Source: Coix lacryma-jobi var. lacryma-jobi
Lineage: Eukaryota > Streptophyta > Magnoliopsida > Poales > Poaceae
DNA: 64,000 nucleotides
Direction: 5' to 3'
Assembly (NCBI GenBank): GCA_009763385.1
Contig: CM019827.1
Span: 92,364,314-92,428,313, forward strand
The notes under the pieces were generated by a model. The model saw only the letters and a list, made by a program, of their open reading frames with translations, searched no databases and was not told where the DNA came from. Below are positions 20,337 through 31,570 of the stretch, piece after piece. Position 1 is the stretch's first letter. Each line of letters opens with the position of its first letter. The translations under genes were made by a program, and so were the position numbers.

Positions 20337-23300
20337 TGTAACACCCCGGTGTTTAATTAATTAAAATTAAATAAAGTTTAATTAAGAAATAGCCAAAATC
20401 CTAGATGGAGAAAATATCCTAGCCAGATGTTTGTTGCATTTCATGCCATTTTATAATTTTTATTGGGTGAAAAAGAATTTTTTATTAAACCCGTATAGGG
20501 CGAACCGGTTTTATTCTATTTGGAAATTAAATAAAAAGATTTATAAAAGTTTTACAAAATCAAACTCAAATTTTGTTTTCAAAACCAATAAAAAATATTT
20601 TGAAAACTTTATTTGGTTTCAAACTGATTTGAAACTTGTTTTCAAATGAATTTACAAAAGGTTTGCAAAAGAAAAAGAAAAGAAAAGAGAAAAAAAGGGC
20701 AAAGGACAACACCCTCACTCCTTCCTTTCGGCCTAGCCAGCCCAACCTCCCAATTGGGCCCAGCCTCACCCTCTCTCCCTCCACTCGACCCAGCCCGCTC
20801 CCCCGGCCCAGCTCCCTCCGCCTCGCACTTCCCTCCGCACGGGCGAGCCGGCCCAAGCCACTCCCGCGAGCTAGCCCGCTTCACCCTCCCTTCCGCTGAC
20901 GACCAGGGCCCACACGTCAGGACTCCTCCCTAACCTCCCGCGCGAACTCCTCTCCCCCACCACACCGAATCGCTCCGCCCTATGCGCTCCATCGCATCCG
21001 CAGCTGCTCGCCCTCCCTCTCTCAAATAGGCATCGGGTGCACTAGCACGAGCCACTGCCAACCCCAATCGCCTCCCTGAGTCATCTCCCTCTCTCGGGTG
21101 CACCCACCGCGATGCCCGCCGCCATCAGAGCACTGCCACCGATCCTCCCCGTCGCCAGCCGGCTGCGAGCCGTCTCCGGCGCCATTGATTCCTACAACGT
21201 GTCACCGGGAACACGTCGCGTTTAAAAGCCCCATATTCGGTGGGATTTGGCGCCAAGGGGCTACTCCATCCACCTCGCCGGAGCTCCGACCCACTGAGTG
21301 CCCTCCCCGCCATCGCTCTCCCTCTTCAGTGGGTCTCCGTCGGCGAGAAGTCCACCGCTGGACTCCTGGTGAGCTCCGCTTCGCCCCTCTACCCTCCCCA
21401 TAGTCTCTACCGAGCCCTAGGTGCCCCTCCGAGCCACGCCGGTGGCACCAGCAATGGCGCCGCCGCAGAAAGCAGCGCGCCGTCGTGCTCCACGCCACCG
21501 CCGGCCGCGCATTGCCCTCTTGCCGCCCCTTAGCCACCCGATCTGTTTTAGACGGCCCAGATTAGATGGCCGGTCGAACCGGTATACACCGAGTCCGCGC
21601 GCGCTGTGAACTCGGTCCACGACACGTCTTCCCCTGCGTCTACCGTAACGGGGTACACCGGGCCAACCGCCCGACGACACGCGGCGCACACGTCAGCCGC
21701 CGCGCTGACTGCGCTGACTCGCCGACCCATTTTGCAGATGAACCCCTGTTGTCAGTCCATCCATCCTATTCATTGAGTCTAGAAAATCTTTCATCCCAGC
21801 CCCTGTACTTTTCGCTAAATGAGACCCGGTCCACTGCACGTTCCTTTTTCTGATTTCAAATGATTTACAGATTTGCCACTCAACTTCAAAAGCCCATAAC
21901 TTTCATGTTTTAACTCCATTTTGACCCATTCAACTTGCGTTAGATTCGTCTCGTCGAGCTCTACACAGTAGATCAGTTTACGTTCTATTTTTGTTACTGT
22001 TAATGTATTGTTTCTTATATGCTATGTTTGGGCCATGCTTGATGTTTGATCCAGCGAGTGCGAGCTATGCGGAACCCCAGAATGCAGCCTTCGTCTCCGT
22101 CGATCCGACCCAGCCCGAAGGCAAGTGTCCTTGAACATCTTGCTTCTATATTTATTTTCTTTTGAGTTAGAGTAGTGAGATCTAGTAGATGCATGCAGTC
22201 TTAAATTGAATCCCATGATATGGTTTACTAGCACTTGATTATATTTTTCCTTGACACCTGGTTTGGGATGGATCGGGTAGAAGTCATGCTTAGCCCTGCT
22301 GTCTTGGGATGGGATGGGGGTTTAATAATAATCTTGATTAATGATTTATGGAACATGTGGACTGGTAATCAGTAGTATGGTGAGTAGGTAAATACGGCAG
22401 GATGGACTGTATTGGTGGTTTTGTGCCGTGGACTCGGCAGCTGGTTTTGATTTTTGGTTCTGGGCTTGTGCTAGATTATCCTGCCTGGATCCCTAGGACC
22501 CGGTTCTCGAAGCCTGTAACCCGGCTTAACAGCGCAACCATGAGGTTTGGAATGGGACGGACCTGGCTAAGTAATTAATTACGTCCAAGTTGAGGGTTTA
22601 CACGGGGTCAGATTTGTGGCACAAGAGGGGGCTTCTGCAGTGGTGTGTATATCCACTGTTAGCGGTGAAACCTTAGTGAACGTGTAAAATGGGCTTGGAG
22701 GGAATTTTGTAAAGGCCTTGTAGTGCGACCCCGCTATGCACCTTGGCAGTGTTGAGCGTGATGGGGAATGCATGACTTATGGGTAACGACGTGCAACCTC
22801 TGCAGAGTGTAAAACTGATATATCAGCCATGCTCACGGTCACGAGCGGCTTGGACTTCTTCGAGATTAGTTGGTGGTTTGGGTCTGGTTCGTTCGGGAAG
22901 CCTTATGTGGTCATTAGTCTCATATGACATGGGTACAGAGGCTTCTTCTACGCGGGTTACTACTTGGTACGGGAGTGATTGCCAGGCTCGGGCGCAGACC
23001 TGGTGTTATTACGGAAGGTAGCTTTCTATGTCGTGGCATATGGAACTAATACACATAGGGGGACTCTTCGAGTCGGCCTTGAGGGTGGCCTGATGGACTT
23101 CAGGTGTGGTTTGCCTGATGGACTTCAGGTGTGGGTTCGCTTGGTGTGACTCCAAGTGTGGTTGCTTGGTGGACTCCAAGTGTTGGTTGCTCGGTGTGAC
23201 TCCGAGTGTGGTTTGCTCGGTGCGACTCCGAGTGTGGTTACTGTTCCGTTGGAGACTGTGGTTATAACCTAGTAAATAGGTGCATAGGAAATAAGATTTA

Positions 23301-23757
23301 ATAGGATGTGTTGCTTTAGGCGCTTGAGTCAAACAAAGTCAGCCTACCTTTGTTATTAGCCTAATAAGCATATATTTCCTACACTTGTGGAGTACATTTC
23401 GATGTACTCACCCTTCCTCTTTGAACCCCTGCTACCCCACCCAGACGTTGGAGTCTATGACGCGGAGCAGGAGTACCCCGAAGACGGTGGATTCGATGCA
23501 GACGACGTGTACTAGGATGGCGCAGCCCCCGGTCGACCTTCCTGTGGAGATGGCGTCCAGTTTCCACGAGTCTACATTAGAGTTAGATTGAGAGTCTGTA
23601 CTTTTCTTCTGGACCCGAGGGTCATTTTTGTAATAAAGTTCGATATATTAATAAAGCATTGTTTTGATATTTACTTTGATGTCGATATATGTATGAAAAT
23701 TGATCCTGACATACATATATTGTGCTCTAATTTTGTTCTTAAAATTGGGGTGTCACA
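20337..23757 (+). repeat. Solo LTR J (Tekay-like, 3421 bp)
   Basis: The LTR runs from TGTAACACCCC to GGGGTGTCACA with nearly matching inverted ends. Target duplication CACGT is perfect (20332-20336 and 23758-23762). There is no primer site or polypurine tract, so this is the product of LTR-LTR recombination. Size and start sequence suit a Tekay-like gypsy LTR. GC-rich 20700-21700 and AT-rich remainder resemble the layout of the G LTR. A run of short direct repeats of the type TTGGTGTGACTCCAAGTGTGG (core GACTCC-AGTGTGG) lies at about 23100-23240. The many short ORFs here are not genes. Confidence 0.88.
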
Positions 23758-23762
23758 CACGT

Positions 23763-24540
23763 GCTCCTATATTTTTTTTGAAGTGCACGCATAACTTAGG
23801 TAATCGAGATACATAACATAACTTTGAGGAATAACTTAGCAATATTAAATTATACAATGGTACATTTTATGATGCAACTTGTGTACATAAACTATTTAAT
23901 ACACAACTTATGTGCCTAAGTTGTACCTTATAAGTTATGAACACATAAATAAATGAATTAACTTATAACTTGTATGTATAAGTTATACTCATAATTATAT
24001 ACATAACTCATCAAAACTTCGTATTGTAACTTCTGTAGATTTGTGGTCATAAGATTCAATTAAATACATACATAGAAAGGAGAGAAAAAGTGAAATAATA
24101 GATAAAAATAGTGAAAACAAAAATAAATTAGTTAATATATAATTTTTTTGTAACTTTCCATTGTTAGAAAAACACAGGTTATATAAAATAAATTATGTGC
24201 ATATTTTACAAAACAATTTATCATTATAACTTATACGTGCATCTTATACTCACAACTATATGCATATACGTGAAAATTTATCATGAATTTATTATTATAA
24301 CTTGTGTAGATTTGTGATCATAATATTCAATTAAATAAAAATAGAAAAGGTGAAATGAGAAATAAAAATAGTGAAAAAATAAAATAATCGATTAATATAT
24401 AAAAATAAAAAAGATAAAGAAAAAAGTAGAATATAAAAAAATAAAGATGAATGCACCTGGTGAAGCACGTATGCGTCTCAAATGAGGAAGGGAAAGACGT
24501 GGGGCACCTTCAGACTGCGTGCATTCATTTCGAATAGGAC
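23763..24540. repeat. AT-rich interior of element H with a direct repeat
   Basis: About 780 bp of AT-rich DNA without an ORF. A block of some 110 bp at 24028-24139 recurs at 24295-24399 (shared words TGTAGATTTGTG, TCATAA, ATTCAATTAAATA, AAAATAGTGAAAA, TTAATATATAA). TAAGTTAT and ATAACTTG motifs recur through the stretch on both strands. Confidence 0.65.
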
Positions 24541-24573
24541 GTCGTTCGCTCAATTGGAAAGGAGTGAACGTTC

Positions 24574-25275
24574 GTGCGAATGGAATTGGGCAACAACAAG
24601 CATGCTGCAAGTAAGGCCCGGAAGAGTACTTTTGATTCAGGACCATCTCAACCTAGGGGACCACCAGCTCAGCGTTCCCAGTATCGACCACCGGCGCCGG
24701 GAGCACGTTTCAGGCCGCCGCAGAAGAAAGGTCAACCGCAGGCTCAACGCAATCAAAGGCCAAACAAGATAGCTGTTACCCAAGCTCGAGGAGGCCAAAG
24801 CAGTTCAGCAGGAGCGAAACCTCTGGTTAGGGGACCCTGTTTCAATTGCAATCAAGAGGGGCACTTCGCAAGGTATTGCCCACACCCGAAGAAGCAGCAG
24901 ACCAACTACCCCGCGCGTCTGCACAACATGACTACCGAAGAAGCTCGTGCAGGAGAGCCCGTAACTGCCGGTATGTGTCTTGTTAACCATCATCCTGCAG
25001 TTGTTTTGTTTGATACTAGATCATCGCACTCATTCATGAGCAAGGCATTTGCACAAAAGCATAATCAGGAGGTGTCTCAAATGGACTATGGGTTTCGTGT
25101 AAGCTCCGTAGGGAGTAGCATGTTATCTAGGCAGATGGTTTGTAATGCAACCATCGATATTGGAGGGCACAAGTTTGGAGCTAATTTAGTAGTTCTGCCG
25201 GGACTAAGCATAGATGTAGTCTTAGGTATGAGTTGGATGAGTATGTGGAATGCGGTGTTAGACATTGCCAAATAG
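24574..25275 (+). pseudogene. Element G gag C-terminus and protease
   Basis: The frame resumes with MELGNNKHAASKARK, then a basic, proline-rich stretch. The CCHC zinc knuckle CFNCNQEGHFARYC lies at 24838-24879 and would bind element RNA. The aspartic protease follows: HPAVVLFDTRSSHSFMS, then NATIDIGGHKF and DVVLGMSWM. The catalytic triad should be Asp-Thr-Gly; here it is Asp-Thr-Arg (25012-25020), from GGA to AGA, which should inactivate the enzyme. The frame closes at 25273 and the next domain continues one frame over, so a single-base shift separates protease from RT. Confidence 0.88.
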
Positions 25276-26800
25276 GACTCTTACCTTATCTGATGGAAGG
25301 ACAAATAGCAAGCTTCGCATTTCTCTTCCCCGAGGTGCTGACTTCGTTGACTTATCTTGTACTCTGACTACAGAAGACCTATCTAAGATTCCAGTTGTTC
25401 TAGAATTCCTAGATGTCTTCCCGGACGAGTTGCTAGGATTACCACCCAAGAGGGCGGTGGAGTTTGCAATTGAGTTGTTACCTGGAACCGCACCAATCTC
25501 TAGAAGGCCCTATCTTATGCCACCTAATGAGCTCGCTGAACTCAAGACCCAAATCAAGGAACTTTGGAACAAGGTATTCATTCAACCTAGTGTATCAGAA
25601 TGGGGTTGCCCAGCGTTGTTTGTTAAGAAGAAGGATAAGTCGTTACGGATGTGTGTGGATTATCGGTCGCTCAATGCCGTGACAGTTAAAAACAAGTATC
25701 CGTTGCCACTGATAGATATTCTGTTTGACCAGTTATCTAGAGCCAAGGTGTTTTCTAAGATCGATTTGAGGTCAGGTTATCACCAGATCAGAATTCGATC
25801 ACAAGATATCCCAAAGACTACTTTTTCAACCAGATATGGGCTATATGAGTATCTTGTCATGTCTTTTGGATTGACAAATGCTCCAGCGTACTTCATGAGT
25901 TTAATGAATCCGGTATTCATGCCAGAATTGGATAAGTTTGTAGTAGTGTTCATTGATGATATTTTGTTATATTCTGAGAACCCGGACGATCATGCGGAAC
26001 ATTTGAGGATTGTTCTGACTAGGCTTCGTGAGCATAAACTTTACGCTAAGTTTAGCAAATGTGAGTTTTGGTTGAAGAAGGTGCATTTCCTTGGTCATAT
26101 CCTATCGGAAGAAGGAATTTCTGTGGACCCTAGTAAGGTGCAAGAAGTAATGGATTGGAAAGCTCCTACTTCGGTTGGTGAAATTCGAAGTTTTCTTGGT
26201 CTAGCAGGATACTATCGCCGCTTCATTCCCGACTTTTCCAAGATTGCAAAACCAATGACCAGCTTGTTGCAGAAGGACCAGAAATTCGAGTGGACAGAGG
26301 GGTGTGAAATAGCTTTCCATACCCTGCGGAAACTATTGACCACTGCTCCTGTTTTGGCTCAACCGGACATCGAGAAGCCCTTTGACGTCTTTTGTGACGC
26401 ATCGAAAGTTGGTTTGGGCTGTGTCCTTATGCAGGAAGGCAGAGTGATTGCTTATGCTTCTCGTCAATTGAGAAAACATGAAATAAACTATCCTACGCAT
26501 GATTTAGAATTGGCTGTCGTCGTACATGCTCTAAAGATCTGGAGACATTATCTGCTTGGTAACGTCTGTAATATGTACACCGACCACAAAAGTCTCAAGT
26601 ATATCTTTACTCAACGTGAACTAAACATGAGGCAAAGAAGATGGCTTGAGTCAATTAAGGATTACAATATGCAGATACATTATCATCCAGGAAAGACAAA
26701 TGTGGTTGCTGACGCTTTAAGTCGGAAGTCACACTGCAACAACTTAAGGTTACTACCAGGAGATGAGTTTAGTCTTGTACACCCTGTAATTCTACACAAC
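25265..26800 (+). pseudogene. Element G reverse transcriptase and RNase H (long open frame, cut by F)
   Basis: Over 500 codons stay open. RT copies RNA to DNA: FLDVFPDELLGLPPKRAVEF, LFVKKKDKSLRMCVDYRSLN, KNKYPLPLIDILFDQL, FSKIDLRSGYHQIRI, FGLTNAPAYFMSLMN, the catalytic FIDD at 25949-25960, and FLGHILSEEGISVDPSK. RNase H follows: FDVFCDASKVGLGCVLMQ, YASRQLRKHEINYPTHDLEL, YTDHKSLKYIFTQ and NVVADALSRK. All active-site acids that I can place are present. It is the best-kept coding region of G, but lacks its own start, sits behind a dead protease and runs into element F after codon 510 or so. In the intact element the same frame would pass on into integrase. Confidence 0.92.
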
Positions 26801-28196
26801 TGTTGACGCTCACTAATGCTCATAATTAACCATCAACTATTGCATGAAATGACACTAAATGAATTACAAAGCATAGTTGTAGGTTTTGAAACTAATAACT
26901 TCCACGAGTTTTGGTGCTCTCACTTGTTTTGTAGGACATCAATATTTCACCATATAAAAGTATCTCAAGTGATGAATTGGAGTGCACCATTGTGAAGGGC
27001 TCGTCGAGACGATCGAAACGGACATATCATTTGCTATATTCGAAGTCCCGGATGAAAAGATATTAATTTCGCATCGAAATCTGCAAAAGAAGGATCTAGA
27101 AGACACTAGAAGACACCACGAGGCGGGCCACCACGTGGGCCCGCTGGGCCAGACCGACCGGTCCCACATGGAGACCGACCGGTCGGCCACGGAGGCCGTT
27201 TCGCATCCGCCTTCGGGAACCTTCTTCCACCGCCTCCTAGGATGCATCTCAACCGTCCCCGAAGTCGATTTGATCTAACGGTGGGCGATAAATGTGACGC
27301 GGATCGATGACATGGCGATTCCTTGCCCCCTACTCCACCTCGGGCTATATAAGCAACCCCAGACCCCCCTCTCTAGGCATCTCCATCTTCATTATTCATC
27401 TCCACATCAGAAACTAGGGTTTCAGTTAGAAGTAGAGGTCCCTCTAGATGAATCTCTTCTAGTTCATCTAGATCTAGTTCGAGTTCTTCTAGTTCTAGTT
27501 CTTGTTCTAGTTGTCTAGTTCATCTAGTTGTAATTAGAGATTGGATTAGAGAGAGGAGAAGGAGAGAGCTGAGGAGGAGCCGGATCTGTCGGATCTTTCT
27601 CGACATTGTATTGGTGCAACATCTGGTTCGTCTTCAAGTAATCTCCAGGTTCTTCATTTACTACTTCTAAGTATTATATTTAATTTCAGTTCTTACTTTA
27701 TTTTATTTACTGGATCTTCGCTCTTATTGAGTGCTCTAGTTATCGTACGTAATTAGAGTAGTAAGCGTTAGTGTAGACACGGTGTCTAGACTAGGGTTTA
27801 CTTGAGTTTGCGCCTAATCCTCCGGATAGTTGTGGTAGCTACAGGGGTGACAGCTTTGTAGATTGTTATAACCCACCACGTTAGGGTTGGTGTTTTCGTA
27901 GAGCTTTTTGGCAGCCTTCTCCCGATTACCCTTTTCCCAGTCTTTTTCGAGAATCGGAAAGGTACTGTTGCTCCGAAGTAAGTAAAGTATAGTAAGCCTT
28001 TAATTAAATAGACCCGCTTAGAAAACCCTATATTTCTCTCTAACCACATTACCATTCTTTTCTTGGATGTTCTTAATTCTTCTAGTACACTTCACGTTCC
28101 CCGTGGAAATCGATACCCTGGAATACTCTCGGGTGAAAGCTACATCGGTATCCATGCGCTTGCGGATTTCTCTGTGTGCGTTTAAAATACCCAACA
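26801..28196 (+). repeat. Element F 5' LTR
   Basis: The LTR is 1396 bp, TGTTGACGCTC to TACCCAACA. A TATA box, TATATAAG, at 27346-27353 implies transcription starting near 27375-27385. Two GACCGACCGGTC palindromes lie at 27152-27184 in U3. A (TCTAGT)-like run, CTAGTTCATCTAGATCTAG and relatives, fills 27435-27530 (downstream of the start). Confidence 0.93.
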
Positions 28197-28203
28197 AGCT
28201 TTC

Positions 28204-28221
28204 TGGCGCCGTTGTCGGGGA
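28204..28221 (+). other. Element F primer binding site (tRNA-Asp type)
   Basis: TGGCGCCGTTGTCGGGGA matches the complement of the plant tRNA-Asp 3' end (TGGCGCCGTTGCCGGGGA) except for one T. It stands seven bases past the LTR. Confidence 0.9.
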
Positions 28222-28312
28222 ACGGTAGCTGTTCTAGTATCGAACCAGGATCATCCGTGTTTCTTTTCTTTTACCACCTTTTTCTTTACCTCACCACCAC
28301 ACTTCTTACCAC

Positions 28313-29395
28313 ATGGATTTCACTCCTATCTTAAAATACTTTGCTCCAAAGGGTGACTTGTTGGAGACTCCGCCATCATCACACCCCATTCATATAGATG
28401 GCTATGAGCTTCTCCCTGCTCTTATAGCCATGGTTCGGGAAAAATCCTTCTCTGGATCAGAAGACGAAGATCCATACACCCACCTTAGGGAATTTGAGCA
28501 ATTGTGTTCTTGTCGGACTATTGCTGGCATGACACAAGAGACCATAAAATGGAAACTATTCTCGTTCTCCGTTTTGGGAATAGCAAGAAAATGGTATGAT
28601 CATTCTGTAAGGGGCACAAATTGAAATTGGGATGAACTTCGGGACAACTTTTGTCTTGTTTTCTTCCCTCTTTTTCGAATCTCTGATCTTAGAATCGAAA
28701 TTCTTACATTCAAACAAAAAGAGAAGGAGACGCTAGGAGCAGCTTGGGCTAGGTTCAAACACCTTACCAATTCTAGCCCAAACCTTTCCTTGCCAGACCA
28801 TGTGCTACACTTTCACTTTTATTGTGGTCTTAACAAGGAAGCTGCTCTACATCTCGATTTAGCTTTTGGAGGATCATTCTCACATAAACTTGTTAGTGAA
28901 GGAGGAGACATCCTAAATAAAATCCTTGAAAACACTCCTTACACTAGCATTTTTGACGAATTTCGAGAAGAAGAAGTTGAGCTCGATCCCGACCAACACG
29001 AGGAGGAACACACAACCAAATTTCAAATTCCTTCAAATCCTTCTAATAATTTGGTTGTCACAGAACCTTCTCTAGAGAAAACACCCCACACTTTAGAAAA
29101 TTATGAATCCCACCCTTCGATGTTCTTCTCTGAAATCGAGGAAGATGAGATCAAAGAGCATGGAAGCTACTTCATAAACACCTCTTTAAATCCATGCTCA
29201 TATGAAACATCTCCTGATTCAATTGGTGTGTCTAACATTGCCACACTCAAGATTTTCAACCCCCTCACACTTTCTGTTTACAAAAACTTCAAAAGGGTGG
29301 TTGTAGATGCATATATTTATCACAAATTTTGTAGATCTCGTTGTGCTCTTAAGTTGGTGATGGAGGGGAAACCACTTCACCAAATCAGATCTTGA
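28313..29395 (+). pseudogene. Element F gag with one stop codon
   Basis: This is a capsid-type protein of 361 codons from ATG 28313 to TGA 29393. It is open except for TGA at 28622-28624 in the context NWDELRDNF, likely a Trp codon changed G to A. Recognisable retrotransposon gag features are DPYTHLREFEQLC, GMTQETIKWKLFSFSVLGIARKWY, FPLFRISDLRIEILTFKQKE and HFHFYCGLNKEAALHLDLAFGG (only partial strings are given). The C-terminal half is acidic and Pro/Ser-rich, without a zinc knuckle in this frame. The start ATG is the first after the primer site. With the stop it would give only a 103-residue fragment. Confidence 0.8.
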
Positions 29396-31152
29396 AGGTT
29401 TCCCAAAGACAAGCTTAGTGACCTAAAACAAGCACTTTTCAGATCAGTGTTCACCTTTCTTTTATTCTGCCCTTGTGTAATGAGCGTAGAGATATAATTG
29501 TTAAAATATTCCTTCGGGTACTCTTGTCACTAACATTTCCAGGTCTGGAGCAAAGAGTTCGAGGGAATGACGAACATAAGGTATGTCCAACTAATCATCA
29601 TGCAACATTGAATTACATTCATCCAATCTTGATTTTTGCGAATCTAAGCTTGGGGGATACACTTTGTAAGAACATCTCTTCCCATGTTGCTATGTTGGTT
29701 GCCCCTACCTTTAAGACATGCTCATGTGCTATACACTAATCATGTTCTCTCATCACCATTTCAGTGAATCTCTTTAATGCTTTAATGCTACTCTCATTTG
29801 CTATAGTATATGTTTAGGTTTGAAGTACTTTCATACATCTCTTAAATTAAGCATGGTGCCTAGTTTAGGAGTGATGATCTTGCTTTCAAAGGCTTTTAAA
29901 TTAAGCATGGTGCTTAGGTTGAAACGCCTTCCTAAATCAATTTAGACGTGGTGTCTAGGTTGGTTTTTGAGCCGATAGTATGCTATAGTGAATGTTGGAT
30001 ATTTTGTTGGACTAACCCCTGCAGGAAAACTTTCAATACCAATTTGGGAAAGTCCTGAGATGAACTCACACTGGAGATGAAGAGACATATGAACTTCAAC
30101 AACTTGCACAAGGGAGACACAACTCACTAATCATGGAGAAATGAGATCCATGGAACAAGACAAAAGATGAGTGCCACAAAATAATATCTACAATCAAAGC
30201 ACCCACTCCATGGAAATAGGTGAACAAGTCTGAGCTGGGCCACTAGAAGATAAAGACCATCGTGGGAGGAACAACACATCTTCACTGATAGGTCGACACA
30301 CAGAGAAGGAAGGTTGATCCCTCTAAAGATGATTCTACTATACCTTCCTCCTCTCAAGCTCCCATCACTCAAGTTCACTATGAGATAAGCAAGAGAAGAC
30401 AAGCTATTCATGAAGAACAACCAGCCAGACAAGAGAAGCTTCCACAAGGTGGTTCGCCACATCACTCTTCAATGATAAAGGTAACATCTCAAGGTATGTG
30501 ACCATCACTTTAAAAGCTTCTCCTTAATTCTGGTATGTGCATAAATAAGAACCAAACATGTTTTAGTAGCACATTAATTGATCCAACCTAATCAACTCAA
30601 CATGTTCAGTTCTTTACTCTTTGTTCCTAGCTTTACTCTCTTAACCAATGAGCTAAAATGTTATGCATCTAACCTTTGGAAGATGATATATCACAATCAT
30701 GATAATATCGACACATTATGCATAGATTATCCTTCCTTGGGTTAAACAATCTGATCTATTAAATATTTTAAGATGCTACTTTCATGCTCATCCTCTGATC
30801 CTATCACTCATGTTAAGATTGAAGAGAACGCATAAATAACAAGTTCATCTTTTTCGATGTGCCTAAGGTTAGAGAGGAATGAACAAATTTTTTGGTTCTG
30901 TTGGTGTTTTTCCACCAACAGAGCCCATGCACTTGATCTCTACCTTGTCTTTATGAGCAGGACACACTCTTGAGCAAAACATGGAGAAGTTTGTCACTCC
31001 CAAATTCTATAGAGTGAAGGTCCTAGATCTACAAGAACATGCACACTGAGCATGATGCTGCCAGCGTCCACAATTAACGCTTCATTTCAAACTACTGGAC
31101 GAACAAATAACATGAGTGACACCATATCAAGAGGTATAAACAAGAAGGAATG
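29396..31152 (+). other. Element F degraded region between gag and protease remnant
   Basis: No domain is recognised. There is a polypurine-like CTAAGCTTGGGGGATAC at about 29645 and a repeat of AAATTAAGCATGGTGCCTAG-like words at 29840-29960. A hairpin with 9-bp perfect stem CTGTTGGTG/CACCAACAG lies around 30897-30920. The usual gag C-terminus and protease N-terminus should lie here but are not readable. Confidence 0.5.
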
Positions 31153-31570
31153 ATGGAAGACATCGTAGTCGGAATTAGAGGTCATGAAGTCCTCACAGAC
31201 TTCTTGATCCTCGACATGAGAAGACGGTGATGTCCACCTCATCCAAGGAAGACCATTCCTCTATGCTACAAGTACAATCATCTACAAGAGGAAATCCATT
31301 TTTCACTTTCCTAGAGAAAAGGCACGATGCAACTTCATCAGCTACATGCCCAATGAAGCACCTAAGAAGAACAGAAGTGAAAGACGCCGCTCTCAATGCC
31401 AAAGAAGACAAACTATCAACAATAGAGAGGCCAATCACGAAGAAGAAGCTATCGACACCGTCCCAGAAAAGAAAGAAGAAAAACCTCAAGACAGTGAACC
31501 ACAGGAAGTGAAGACTCAGACCAAGAAAGTGTGGAAGAAAAAGTCTGCACCTCAGAGGTACAATCAATAA
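31153..31570 (+). pseudogene. Element F protease remnant and basic tail
   Basis: Starting at ATG 31153 one frame reads VVGIRGHEVLTDFLILDM. After a one-frame jump near 31220 it reads EDGDVHLIQGRPFLYATSTI and then KSIFHFPREKARCNF. This is the C-terminal half of a retropepsin of the type seen in elements B and C, where DFxxLDM...LILGRPFL is standard. The catalytic Asp region upstream is not recognised. The tail (31346-31570) is strongly charged, KKEEK and KKVWKKK-like, ending at TAA 31568. It is a weak but specific match. Confidence 0.65.

Larger units (their letters stand above)
20097..24573. mobile_element. Element H: TIR element of about 1.05 kb holding a solo LTR
   Basis: The gag frame stops at about 20096 and resumes at 24574, so a foreign segment starts and ends there. 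Its two ends match as inverted repeats: 20097-20126 against the reverse complement of 24544-24573 agree at 24 of 30 positions, both starting with the palindrome GAACGTTC. Removing solo LTR J leaves roughly 1.05 kb of AT-rich non-coding DNA, the size of a non-autonomous DNA transposon. I could not identify a clean target duplication, so the superfamily is open. Confidence 0.6.

Noticed and set aside
20566..21853. Cluster of overlapping ORFs at a GC-rich, CpG-rich patch, possibly a host promoter or first exon
   Set aside because: The patch lies wholly within solo LTR J, bounded by a perfect target duplication.
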